Position numbers and translations under genes: made by a program. A model generated the notes under the pieces. It was not told the DNA's origin. It ran no database searches and saw nothing but the letters and a program-made list of their open reading frames with translations. From positions 1-7,338 of the forward strand of contig CAJIYV010000001.1 of the NCBI GenBank assembly GCA_905181745.1: a stretch of 7,338 nucleotides of DNA, written 5' to 3'. Each line of letters begins with the position of its first letter. Positions within the stretch are counted from its first letter, which is position 1. Source of the stretch: an uncultured Actinomycetes bacterium. Lineage in GTDB: Bacteria > Actinomycetota > Actinomycetes > S36-B12. This document shows positions 1-6,228 of this stretch, in pieces.

Positions 1-693
1 GAGTTTCGGGTCTTGTTCCTCAATGCTTTCGAGGAGGACTTTCTCAGTCTGTCGGTCGGTGCGTTGAATAATGCCGATCAAGGGTTCAATGCCGCCGATA
101 TATGAAGATTCCGTTGTAACGAGCACGTTGGACATTTTGCGTTTCAGGATAGTTTCGACTAGGCGAACGGAGTCCGGATTGACCCGTCCCATGAGGCCAA
201 TTCGACCAGCAACTTCGCCCTGTATCTCATCTTGAAGTGAACAAAGAACCGATGAAGCAAGGTCTGCTGGCAAATATGCAAGAACGACCGCAATGATCTG
301 CGGATGTTCATCTTTGATGAAGGACAAGACTTGTGAGTGCTCCATTTTGCGCATGAAATGAAATGGTAGGTCCGCGATGGAGCTCACCATTTGCTCGAAC
401 ATTTCATCGGCTTCGGACTGGTCAAAGATCATGTCGAGTAATTCTCGAGCCACATCCAGGCCCCCACTGCCTGCCATTCGAGTGCTCGCGGCGTAGGTGA
501 CGAATTCGCGGATAATTTCTAGTGCAAGCGTTGGATCTACTTCTTTGAGCCGGGCCACCTCGCCCGTGATGGCCTGAATTTCCTCGTTAGGCATGTGCGC
601 AAACACGGGTCGGGCTGCGGCTGTACCCAGTTGAGCCGCTATCACAGCAGCTTTATAGGCGGGTGTGATTTCTTCGGGGCGAATGGGTGCCAT
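1..693 (-). CDS. fliG: Flagellar motor switch protein FliG (3' end outside window)
   Basis: FliG is the C-ring rotor protein that sits on the cytoplasmic face of the MS ring and receives torque from the stator. The first 231 residues are visible, reading in frame to the window edge. The N-terminal FliF-binding domain (about 1-100) contains AYKAAVIAAQLG. The middle domain carries the FliM-binding EHPQ motif at residues 129-132, followed by IIAVVLAYLP. The linker to the C-terminal domain holds the Gly-Gly pair of YIGGIEPL (about 198-205), then RTDRQTEKVLLESIEEQDP. The family is usually about 330-340 residues, so the charged torque-generating helix lies beyond base 1. ATG at 693 is preferred: it is 9 nt after the fliF stop and the protein begins where FliG normally does. 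The ribosome site (AGTAGG) is weak, so translation may be coupled to fliF. Confidence 0.95.
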   Translation of the reverse strand, partial: MAPIRPEEITPAYKAAVIAAQLGTAAARPVFAHMPNEEIQAITGEVARLKEVDPTLALEIIREFVTYAASTRMAGSGGLDVARELLDMIFDQSEADEMFEQMVSSIADLPFHFMRKMEHSQVLSFIKDEHPQIIAVVLAYLPADLASSVLCSLQDEIQGEVAGRIGLMGRVNPDSVRLVETILKRKMSNVLVTTESSYIGGIEPLIGIIQRTDRQTEKVLLESIEEQDPKL

Positions 694-702
694 GGGCGCG
701 AC

Positions 703-2319
703 CTACTTCGCAATCCAGGTACGCAGGACCCGAGCGACCTGCTCTGGTTCTTCGGTGGCAAAGTCCCGGAGAGTGTCATAGGTTGCAGAGCCGGGGCTCT
801 TAATGTAGCTGGGCAATTCTTCTTCTCCCTCAACTGAGGGAACCCCACCAGCTCCTACCAAAACGGGAACAGCAGATTCTTCAATTTGCTGATCATCTTC
901 ATCGAGACTCTCCAGCACGACGGGGGCTCCAAATCCTTGGGCTTCCAGCGTTCCCATATCGATCATCGTTCGGCGCTGACGACGAAGTGAAAGTATACCC
1001 AAAATTATGACCGCCAGAACTAAAATGACTATACCTATCTGGCGTACGAGGTCGAAAGTTGCGGCAGTCTCCTCAGCTGCCAGAATTTCGGCGGCAACTT
1101 CTTCGGCAGCTTCAGCCGCAGTGGTATCGAATACCACCTGCGAAACCTGAATTGCGTCTCCACGCTCGGCATTAAGTCCGACTGCGTTGGCCACAATCGC
1201 CTCAACCTCACCGAATGAAGCTGCTGGAACTGCCGCATCGACCAGAACAGCCACGGTGAGCCTGCGAATGTCTCCGGGCGCACCTATTCTTTCCGTGATT
1301 GTGCTGTTAATTGGATTTGTTTGACTTGTCGATGTTTTTTCATAGTCGTTCTCAGAGTCGGTAGTAGAACCTTCACCGATCACAGCAGGTGGTTCACCTA
1401 CGACAGGGCCCTCGATTGCGCTGTTGTCAGTCGCCGTGTAGGTCTCGGTATTTGTTTGCCCAGTGAGTGGGGGTAATTCTTCGGGATAAGCGTACTCTTG
1501 AGTGGTTGTCGACCTTTGGTCAAATTCAAGATCGGCGTTAACTGTGACAGTGGAAACACCAGGGCCCAAAACTTTGTCCAGCATCGTCTGCGCAGATTCA
1601 ATGAGGCCTTTCTCGATTCGGGCACCCTGGGACACGGATGCCGCACCGGAAACTCCGCCACCGGAGAGCAACACGCCAGAAGAGTCCGAGACGCTCACTT
1701 TTTCTGGGGTCAGTCCAGGTACCGCGGAGGCCACTAAATTCGTGATTGCTTGGACCTGTTCGCCATCAATAATTTGACCTCCACCCATCGAAATGAGTAC
1801 GGAAGCCGTCGGCTTATCTGATGCCTGGGTGAACACAGTTTCCGCTGGAATGGCCAGGATAACGTTGGCTGACCGTACGCCATCAATTCCTTCGATGGTT
1901 GAAGTCAGTTCGCCTTCGAGTGCGCGTTGAAAAGTAACGTTTTGCATAAATTGAGAAGTAGTCATGCCTTGCTCATCAAGCAAGGAGTAGCCGCTACCGG
2001 CGTCGGCAGGAAGTCCGGCCGCACTCATGGTCAGTCGGGATGCAGATACGTCCTCTGGGGCAACAAGGATCTGGGTGCCGCCTGCATTCAGCTCATATGC
2101 TGTGCCTTGAACTTCAAGTTCTTCACTGATCGCGACCGCGTCTTCACTGGACAGGTTTGAGTACAACGGTGTAAGTGGGGATGCGGTCACCCGCAGCAAG
2201 ACCATTGCGCCCACAAGCAAAGCGAGAATCCCGATGACAATGGCGGTGATCTGTCCCGGGGTGAATAGGCGAAGGGCTGTTATGGCCCTCGTGCCGAAAA
2301 TTTTTAAGGTATCGATCAC
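703..2319 (-). CDS. fliF: Flagellar MS-ring protein FliF
   Basis: FliF forms the MS ring in the cytoplasmic membrane, the base on which the rod, export gate and C-ring assemble. The 538 residues match the usual length. Transmembrane helix 1 is about 24-43 (ITAIVIGILALLVGAMVLL). The periplasmic ring-building domains follow: a YscJ-like region at about 48-215 and the FliF C-terminal ring domain at about 235-395, with a Ser/Thr/Glu-rich insertion at about 270-345. Transmembrane helix 2 is about 427-445. The cytoplasmic tail ends in EEPEQVARVLRTWIAK, the classic FliG-binding helix. The start is GTG, overlapping the fliE stop as GTGA, with GAGGA 7 nt upstream. This is typical of translational coupling. 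The periplasmic stretch at 400-420 is unusually rich in Ala and Glu. Confidence 0.97.
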   Translation of the reverse strand: MIDTLKIFGTRAITALRLFTPGQITAIVIGILALLVGAMVLLRVTASPLTPLYSNLSSEDAVAISEELEVQGTAYELNAGGTQILVAPEDVSASRLTMSAAGLPADAGSGYSLLDEQGMTTSQFMQNVTFQRALEGELTSTIEGIDGVRSANVILAIPAETVFTQASDKPTASVLISMGGGQIIDGEQVQAITNLVASAVPGLTPEKVSVSDSSGVLLSGGGVSGAASVSQGARIEKGLIESAQTMLDKVLGPGVSTVTVNADLEFDQRSTTTQEYAYPEELPPLTGQTNTETYTATDNSAIEGPVVGEPPAVIGEGSTTDSENDYEKTSTSQTNPINSTITERIGAPGDIRRLTVAVLVDAAVPAASFGEVEAIVANAVGLNAERGDAIQVSQVVFDTTAAEAAEEVAAEILAAEETAATFDLVRQIGIVILVLAVIILGILSLRRQRRTMIDMGTLEAQGFGAPVVLESLDEDDQQIEESAVPVLVGAGGVPSVEGEEELPSYIKSPGSATYDTLRDFATEEPEQVARVLRTWIAK

Positions 2320-2678
2320 AGTTGCATCCTCATAATTTCACTAAAAGCTTCAAGTGCCTTATTTCGCACAGCGACAGCGGTCTGGGTGGCAATTGACGCT
2401 TCCTGCGCCGCCATAAGGTACTCATGTGGATTCTTTAATTCACCCGTGGCCACTTTGGTGGCAAGGGCGTCAGAGTTTTGTTGGAGTGCGCCCAATTTAT
2501 CCATTGCGCTTGCCAAACTGGATCCAAAGTCCGTTCCGGTGCCTGCGCCGGTGACTGCACCACCAACCCCGGTGCCCTCAGATGGAATCGCACCCGGGCT
2601 GATACTTGGGCTGGGGGGTGTGGGAGGAAGTGGAGGTAACGATGCCGAGAGTGAAACTCCGGGGATACTGAAGGTCAT
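2316..2678 (-). CDS. fliE: Flagellar hook-basal body protein FliE
   Basis: FliE joins the MS ring to the proximal rod and is exported by the flagellar type III system. The conserved helical half spans about 48-120 and is typical of the family: DFGSSLASAMDKLGALQ, then the ATGELKNPHEYLMAAQEA segment and a C-terminus ending in FSEIMRMQL. The first 45 or so residues are rich in Pro, Ser and Gly (LPPLPPTPPSPS), longer and less structured than in enteric FliE. The start ATG is 3 nt after the flgC stop with only a weak ribosome site, so coupling to flgC is likely. The stop overlaps the fliF GTG start. Confidence 0.94.
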   Translation of the reverse strand: MTFSIPGVSLSASLPPLPPTPPSPSISPGAIPSEGTGVGGAVTGAGTGTDFGSSLASAMDKLGALQQNSDALATKVATGELKNPHEYLMAAQEASIATQTAVAVRNKALEAFSEIMRMQL

Positions 2679-2681
2679 GGG

Positions 2682-3104
2682 TTATCTGCCTAACTGAAGT
2701 GCGGCCTGGTAAGCCTCGGTTGCGCGTTGAACTACCGCTAGGTTTGCCTGATAGCCGCGTTGAGCAATAATCATGTCGGCCATCTCGGTCGTCAAGTCAA
2801 TGTCAGGACGACGAACGTAGCCATCTTCATTCGCCAGTAGGTTGTCCGGATCGTAGGTGACTACACCCACTGCCGTAGCGGATTCGACCATTTTGAAGGA
2901 AACTCCACCTCCCACAGCGCCACCGGTCCCGACCATGCTCGGTGCAGAAGATGTGTATGCGGTTCCGACGACCTGTTGACGACGGACCGCACTCTCGTCC
3001 ATGGTCCGGACCGTGTTCACATTGGCCACATTGTGGGCAATCGCATCTAGGGAGTTCTTATAAAAATTGATGCCAGTGCTTGAAATATTGAAAATTGACA
3101 GCAT
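2682..3104 (-). CDS. flgC: Flagellar proximal rod protein FlgC
   Basis: FlgC is a rod subunit exported through the flagellar type III system and polymerised in the periplasmic part of the basal body. At 140 residues it is of normal size. The N-terminal rod signature runs from IFNISSTGINFYKNSLDAIA into HNVANVNTVRT (about residues 5-34). The C-terminal signature is DLTTEMADMIIAQRGYQANL (about 103-122), followed by VVQRATEAYQAALQLG. Between them is a short Gly-rich stretch and the YDPDNLLANEDGYVRRPDID segment expected of FlgC. The ATG lies 2 nt after the flgB stop. Confidence 0.96.
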   Translation of the reverse strand: MLSIFNISSTGINFYKNSLDAIAHNVANVNTVRTMDESAVRRQQVVGTAYTSSAPSMVGTGGAVGGGVSFKMVESATAVGVVTYDPDNLLANEDGYVRRPDIDLTTEMADMIIAQRGYQANLAVVQRATEAYQAALQLGR

Positions 3105-3106
3105 GA

Positions 3107-3463
3107 TCAGCTACCGCCCAAGACATTTTTCATGGCCGTGAATCTTCCCTCGGCGGCGCGCAAAGCGAGTTCTAGCCGCAGGTTAGTTTCCGTGCCTAGC
3201 AGAGTTTGTTCCTCGAGGCTGACGTTGTTGCCATCCTGCATGCGGGGCGCTTCGGAAGCAACGACGCTCATAAAACTTTGCGCCGTGGCTGAGCCGGAGC
3301 CGGGCATGTCAAGCGCTGCGCTCAGTGCACCCTCAAATTCGACATTGGTTGCCGTGTAATTGGGAGTCGACATATTTGCGACGTTATTCGCAATTGCTTC
3401 TTGACGCATCATTAATCCGTCAAGAGCAATGCGTACAGCTGGATTTACCAGGCCAAGGTCCAT
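3107..3463 (-). CDS. flgB: Flagellar proximal rod protein FlgB
   Basis: FlgB is the rod subunit at the membrane-proximal end, next to FliE. The protein has 118 residues, close to the usual size. The rod signature is visible at about 7-46: NPAVRIALDGLMMRQEAIAN, then NVANMSTPNYTATNVEFEGA. The C-terminal helix (about 84-118, LEEQTLLGTETNLRLELALR) matches the family. It is the first gene of the tight flgB-flgC-fliE-fliF-fliG unit. The 147 nt upstream, back to the hydrolase stop, contain a sigma-28-like promoter candidate. The start ATG has GGGATC about 5 nt upstream as a modest ribosome site. Confidence 0.95.
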   Translation of the reverse strand: MDLGLVNPAVRIALDGLMMRQEAIANNVANMSTPNYTATNVEFEGALSAALDMPGSGSATAQSFMSVVASEAPRMQDGNNVSLEEQTLLGTETNLRLELALRAAEGRFTAMKNVLGGS

Positions 3464-3533
3464 GTTGAGATCCCGTTCACCAGTGAAGGTAATTGGGCCA
3501 AATCCTTGGCGAGTGAGGTGAGCTTCCTGCTCA

Positions 3534-3614
3534 AAGATTTAATCGGCCAGCCAGTGGGGCATCTGAGAGTTTTCCCGCAGACAAACCATAATCTTTTCGA
3601 GGCCGAAGATTTAA
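3534..3614. repeat. 9-nt direct repeat in flgB upstream region
   Basis: The 9-mer aagatttaa occurs at 3534-3542 and again at 3606-3614, 72 bp apart, on either side of the hydrolase-flgB intergenic stretch. The first copy overlaps the -10 candidate of the flgB promoter and the second overlaps the hydrolase stop codon. It could be a binding site pair or chance; nothing else supports it. Confidence 0.2.
3540..3566 (-). promoter_or_regulatory. Candidate sigma-28 (FliA/SigD-type) promoter for flgB operon
   Basis: On the minus strand the -10 candidate GCCGATTA (3547 to 3540) matches seven of eight positions of the sigma-28 consensus GCCGATAA. The -35 position, 15 nt further upstream, reads TCAG (3566-3563) against TAAA, a poor match. 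It would start transcription about 70 nt before flgB. The call rests on the -10 match, on similar sites before two other genes here, and on its position ahead of the first flagellar gene of the operon. Confidence 0.4.
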
Positions 3615-4273
3615 CCGTTAAATGGACCGGCGAGGCGCCGGATCCCGACGAGTTTTTCAACACTTACGTCGCTGATTCGAGTGCCTGCGCTTGGATTGGC
3701 GGCTTCGACCATGCGGCCGTCGCCCAGATAGAAGCCAACGTGGTTAACCTTGAGGGGGGAAGGATCTCGATTATGCCCAGAAGGCTCGTGAAAGAAGACC
3801 AGGTCGCCAGCTCGAGCTTGCTCGAGTGAGGCTACTGGTTCACCGATTTTGATCTGCTGCCAAGACACGGGTGGAATCGAGAGCCCGTGTTGCTGAGCGA
3901 TCCATTCGGTAAAAGCGGCACAATCCCAACCTGTTGTGGGGTTATTTCCACCAGCCACATAAGGAACTCCGACGAAGTTCACAGCATATTGAGACATTCG
4001 TGCGCCAAGTTCCGCATCTGCTGACAGCATTCCATTGCCGGGGGGCTGAGACACTGGGTTCATTTGGCTTGGCGAGCCTGGGAAACTGGGGACCATTCCC
4101 GTCATTGCGGCTAGGGTGGACTGAAAATCCCCCGCGGTCGGGCTGGGAAATTGCGAGTTGGCTGCGATCGCATTCGACCCGCTCATGGGTGCTGCATATC
4201 CTGTTTGTAAGGGGGGGAGTTCCAGGCGGGAGCGTATCGCCCCGATCCGCGCCATGACGTCGTTGATACTCAC
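3611..4273 (-). CDS. Signal-less NlpC/P60 peptidoglycan hydrolase of flagellar cluster
   Basis: This is a predicted cell-wall endopeptidase cutting peptide stems of peptidoglycan. The NlpC/P60 domain is at about 90-215 of 220 residues. The catalytic Cys is C118 in GWDCAAFTEW, the His is H178 in NHVGFYLGDG, and the third position, 12 residues later, is E190 in MVEAANPSAG. A Cys-His-Glu triad with that spacing is known from mycobacterial RipA. The first 85 residues are low-complexity and rich in Ser, Pro, Met and Gly, with an amphipathic start (SINDVMARIGAIRSRL). No Sec signal peptide is visible, so export through the flagellar type III system, as for FlgJ, is an inference. The start is GTG at 4273 with GGGAG 5 nt upstream. 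Its own sigma-28-like promoter candidate lies just ahead. It probably opens the wall for the growing rod. Confidence 0.88.
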   Translation of the reverse strand: MSINDVMARIGAIRSRLELPPLQTGYAAPMSGSNAIAANSQFPSPTAGDFQSTLAAMTGMVPSFPGSPSQMNPVSQPPGNGMLSADAELGARMSQYAVNFVGVPYVAGGNNPTTGWDCAAFTEWIAQQHGLSIPPVSWQQIKIGEPVASLEQARAGDLVFFHEPSGHNRDPSPLKVNHVGFYLGDGRMVEAANPSAGTRISDVSVEKLVGIRRLAGPFNG

Positions 4274-4318
4274 GTTAACTCCCGATTAGGCGCATAAAGT
4301 GGCGCTTTCATACACTAG

Positions 4319-4345
4319 CCATCGGTTCCAGCGAACAAATGTTGA
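4319..4345 (-). promoter_or_regulatory. Candidate sigma-28-type promoter for NlpC/P60 gene
   Basis: On the minus strand ACCGATGG (4326 to 4319) contains the CCGAT core of the sigma-28 -10 element, and TCAA (4345-4342) stands at the -35 position, again with a 15-nt spacer. It would start transcription about 40 nt before the GTG. Individually it is the weakest of the three candidates. An alternative housekeeping -10 (TAGTGT) overlaps it just downstream. Confidence 0.28.
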
Positions 4346-4365
4346 GTAATTATGCCCACCAATTC

Positions 4366-5508
4366 CTAGCGCTTCGGGGCTGTCGCCTCAACTCCATCTA
4401 CCTTGGAGAAGTGGGCAGCGTTAGCGAGGATGGCTGGGACGCCATCGCGCAGCGATAAGGCGAAGGATTTACTCGGGACAGCTTCCTTATTAATCAGTCT
4501 TTCAAAGATCGCCTCCAGCTGCACGGCCTCCCGCCACAAGCAATAGGTTTGAAACCACGGAAGGGGCGCGGTGTCCAAGTGCGTTGCTATTCGGAACACA
4601 TTGATGAGCTCGTTTCGAGAGAGAAATCCATCTTCGTCGCGAGTAACGGGTGCGGTGTCCAGCGGAGTTGGCGGGAGGTCGCGGTCAGAGTAGGTGGCCG
4701 TGAAGTACCCCAGATCCATGAGGGGGTCACAGGCGGTGGCGCGTTCCCAGCCGAAAACCCCAGAAATAGTTGGAGGGGGCTGAGTCATAAATAACAGATT
4801 TTGCATGCCGTAGCGTCCATGGCTAAGGACCGCGGGTCGGCTTTCGGGGCAGTTTTCTAACAAATAGTCACCCAGGATCTCGAATCCGGGCAGGCGGCGC
4901 ATCTTGAGTTTACGGGCGAGGCGTTTGGACTCCAAGACAAGTTTGCGCAAATCGCTGCCTCCCTGATCGAGACCTTCGACTTGCTTAGGGCTGATCTCCA
5001 CCTGAATCCGGGCCAGGTCGTCGATGGCGCGGCGGGACATCCCCACCTTGTCTTCCACATTGTTCAGGGCATCTGGAATGGAATTAACAACCCGAGCTCC
5101 AGGCAAGAAAGCACTGAGATAGAAGGGTGCGCCAATTATGCTGGTGTCAGCACACACGTGTAAAATTTCGGGGGAATGAAGATTGTTGTCCCGAAGAATC
5201 CCTAACAGAGAAATCTCGTCCTCTAAGCTCATGACATCGCTGGGCTGAGGGCCATCTAGGCGTCGCTTGAGCACAAATTGAACGTTCTCATCGCGTACGA
5301 GGTGGAAACTACCCGAAGACCGCTGCATCCCGAGCCGGCCCCACAACAGTTCACCGGTGCCGAATCCCATTTCATCCAAATAGGCTTGTAGCGATTCAAG
5401 AATGAGAAGTGGAGGAGCTTTTTTTCGCTGGGCCAGCCGCTCTGCCTTTTCCACTGAAGCAACTACGGTCGAGCCATCCGGTACGCGCGATAGCTTCATC
5501 ATTGCCAT
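4366..5508 (-). CDS. Aminoglycoside-phosphotransferase-fold protein, likely pseudokinase
   Basis: The 380-residue protein has the fold of the APH/choline-kinase-like family (Pfam APH), close to the acyl-CoA-dehydrogenase-associated type. The N-lobe is at about 55-135 (FVLKRR around K81, E97 or E99 in LEDEISLL, then SIIGAPFYLSAFLPGARV). The C-lobe has the catalytic loop at 230-237 and the metal-binding loop at 253-265, with WERATACDPLMDLGYFTATY following. The loop reads HGRYGMQN where active members have HGDxxxxN: catalytic Asp is R232. The metal-binding DWE reads GWE: Asp is G253. N237, D261 and D265 remain. Phosphotransfer is therefore unlikely, although nucleotide or ligand binding is possible. 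It has a perfect AGGAGG ribosome site 6 nt before the ATG and a sigma-28-like promoter candidate. Its role with flagella is unknown; a scaffold or regulator is my inference. Its N-terminal 45 residues are outside the domain. Confidence 0.85.
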   Translation of the reverse strand: MAMMKLSRVPDGSTVVASVEKAERLAQRKKAPPLLILESLQAYLDEMGFGTGELLWGRLGMQRSSGSFHLVRDENVQFVLKRRLDGPQPSDVMSLEDEISLLGILRDNNLHSPEILHVCADTSIIGAPFYLSAFLPGARVVNSIPDALNNVEDKVGMSRRAIDDLARIQVEISPKQVEGLDQGGSDLRKLVLESKRLARKLKMRRLPGFEILGDYLLENCPESRPAVLSHGRYGMQNLLFMTQPPPTISGVFGWERATACDPLMDLGYFTATYSDRDLPPTPLDTAPVTRDEDGFLSRNELINVFRIATHLDTAPLPWFQTYCLWREAVQLEAIFERLINKEAVPSKSFALSLRDGVPAILANAAHFSKVDGVEATAPKR

Positions 5509-5514
5509 AACTTT

Positions 5515-5520
5515 CCTCCT
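5515..5520 (-). promoter_or_regulatory. Strong Shine-Dalgarno site of the pseudokinase gene
   Basis: AGGAGG on the minus strand lies 6 nt before the ATG at 5508. It is the best ribosome site in the window and fixes the start. It contrasts with the weak sites of the coupled flagellar genes, and suggests the protein is made in fair amounts. Confidence 0.85.
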
Positions 5521-5553
5521 GTCAAATCTGAGCGAGCAGCGTCCTCTTTAGTA

Positions 5554-5580
5554 GTATCGGCCGCTATCCAGTGTAATTTG
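5554..5580 (-). promoter_or_regulatory. Candidate sigma-28-type promoter for pseudokinase gene
   Basis: On the minus strand the -10 candidate GCCGATAC (5561 to 5554) matches seven of eight consensus positions, and CAAA (5580-5577) matches three of four at the -35, with the expected 15-nt spacer. The start site would be about 40 nt before the ATG. This is the best of the three sites. It lies in the 141-bp gap before the divergent small gene; no convincing plus-strand promoter was found there. Confidence 0.5.
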
Positions 5581-5645
5581 GCTTTTCCCAGAGATTATCA
5601 GTGCCGAGTCGTAGCAGGTAGATCTTTGGGGTAGGAAGGCCTGGC

Positions 5646-5679
5646 GGGGGTGAGTAGGGACAGGAGTGGGATGGTAGGG
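5646..5679 (+). other. Potential G-quadruplex motif at start of small gene
   Basis: Four G-runs of at least three bases occur with loops of 6, 8 and 6 nt (5646-5650, 5657-5659, 5668-5670, 5677-5679) on the plus strand. They overlap the possible start codons of the small membrane protein gene. Long loops make a stable quadruplex uncertain; the purine-rich run may simply reflect ribosome-binding sequence. Confidence 0.3.
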
Positions 5680-5832
5680 AAATCTGGAATGGGCGCCGGG
5701 ATGGATCCGGTGACAAAGGTGTTTATGATTTTGGCCTTTATTGGCAGCCTTGTATACATTGCAAGTATGCTCAATGATTCTGTCAATGAAATGGTAAATG
5801 ACACGATTGGGGTCAATATTCAGGGTCCATAA
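5650..5832 (+). CDS. Small single-pass membrane protein, unknown function
   Basis: This reading frame of up to 60 residues has a Gly/Met-rich polar head (SGMVGKSGMGAGMD), a hydrophobic segment at about 24-42 (KVFMILAFIGSLVYIASML), and an acidic/Asn-rich tail (NDSVNEMVNDTIGVN). The start is uncertain: GTG at 5650, or ATG at 5671, 5692 or 5701, the shorter forms still keeping the helix. AGGAG lies 4 nt before 5671 and GGAAGG about 9 nt before 5650. It reads away from the pseudokinase gene and is followed 47 nt later by the coiled-coil gene, so the two may share a transcript. I do not recognise a family. A real helix-plus-polar-ends layout argues for a gene, but short length leaves doubt. Confidence 0.5.
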   Translation: MSRDRSGMVGKSGMGAGMDPVTKVFMILAFIGSLVYIASMLNDSVNEMVNDTIGVNIQGP

Positions 5833-5867
5833 TACCAACTGGATAACCACAAAGACTTATAAGGGTA

Positions 5868-5873
5868 TACCAT
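5868..5873 (+). promoter_or_regulatory. Candidate -10 element (TANNNT) giving a leaderless mRNA
   Basis: TACCAT ends 6 nt before the ATG at 5880, the spacing at which the A of the ATG could be the transcription start. The gene has no ribosome site close to its start (nearest AGGG is about 14 nt away). Leaderless genes with this arrangement are common in actinobacteria. No -35 match is evident. Confidence 0.35.
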
Positions 5874-5879
5874 CGCGTT

Positions 5880-6218
5880 ATGGAGATTTGGATTTTCTTC
5901 TTAGTGTTCATCGTGGCTGGATTAGGTCTCCTGGCCATGTTGGGCTATGTAAAAAACGAAACGGATCGCCTTGAATTGAAGCATTTTATGGCGACGGCGG
6001 AGTTCAAGCGCGAAATGGTGGAAGTGCAAGCTCAACATGCCATCAAGGTCGAACAAGATCGCGAGACCATTGAGGGACTCAATCTTCGAATCACCGAATT
6101 AAATATTCAGATCGACGAGGAAGCCTCGAATAATCGCAAGTTGCAATCTAGCTTGGACAAATTACGTGAGGATTTGGCTGAGAAAGATCCCGCTAGTGAT
6201 GACGTCGTAGTCCTCTAG
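5880..6218 (+). CDS. Membrane-anchored coiled-coil protein, unknown function
   Basis: The 112-residue protein starts with one membrane helix (about 3-22, IWIFFLVFIVAGLGLLAMLG) and continues as a long charged helix (about 28-101). From I64 to L99 the residues I64, L67, I71, L74, I78, N85, L88, L92, L95 and L99 fall in a heptad pattern, with an Asn at one core position, as in parallel dimeric coiled coils. The tail ends in an acidic cluster and hydrophobic VVVL. Orientation is unclear; the anchor comes first and the coil could face either side. There is no homology I can name. It may be a second gene after the small membrane protein, or be transcribed from its own leaderless start. It converges on the next gene with a 10-nt gap. 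Confidence 0.72.
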   Translation: MEIWIFFLVFIVAGLGLLAMLGYVKNETDRLELKHFMATAEFKREMVEVQAQHAIKVEQDRETIEGLNLRITELNIQIDEEASNNRKLQSSLDKLREDLAEKDPASDDVVVL

Positions 6219-6228
6219 CCTTTTCGCC

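Noticed and set aside
1498..1777. Overlapping plus-strand frames inside fliF
   Set aside because: They are antisense to the well-conserved FliF ring domain, and two different frames are open at once, as expected from codon bias.
3464..3610. c-di-GMP riboswitch in the leader before flgB
   Set aside because: The region is upstream of flagellar genes, but I see none of the conserved GEMM sequence blocks or a paired structure.
3506..3829. Plus-strand open frame of 107 residues across the hydrolase end and flgB upstream region
   Set aside because: It overlaps the conserved hydrolase domain in antisense, has no ribosome site and no recognisable domain. It is a shadow of the real gene.
4211..4217. 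Run of seven G (C7 on coding strand) near the start of the hydrolase gene, considered as a phase-variation tract
   Set aside because: Seven bases is short for phase variation, and it encodes part of a Pro-rich leader where such runs arise naturally.
3934..4257. Plus-strand open frame of 107 residues inside the hydrolase gene
   Set aside because: It is fully antisense to the hydrolase, has a Trp/Arg/Ser-rich composition typical of a shadow frame, and no start signal.
5548..5850. Minus-strand open frame of 100 residues opposite the small membrane protein
   Set aside because: Its composition is rich in His, Pro and Ile with no domain or ribosome site. It overlaps the promoter region of the pseudokinase gene, and the plus-strand frame has the more protein-like pattern.
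6219..6228. Terminator between the convergent coiled-coil and unknown genes
   Set aside because: Only 10 nt separate the stops and no stem followed by a T run is visible there.
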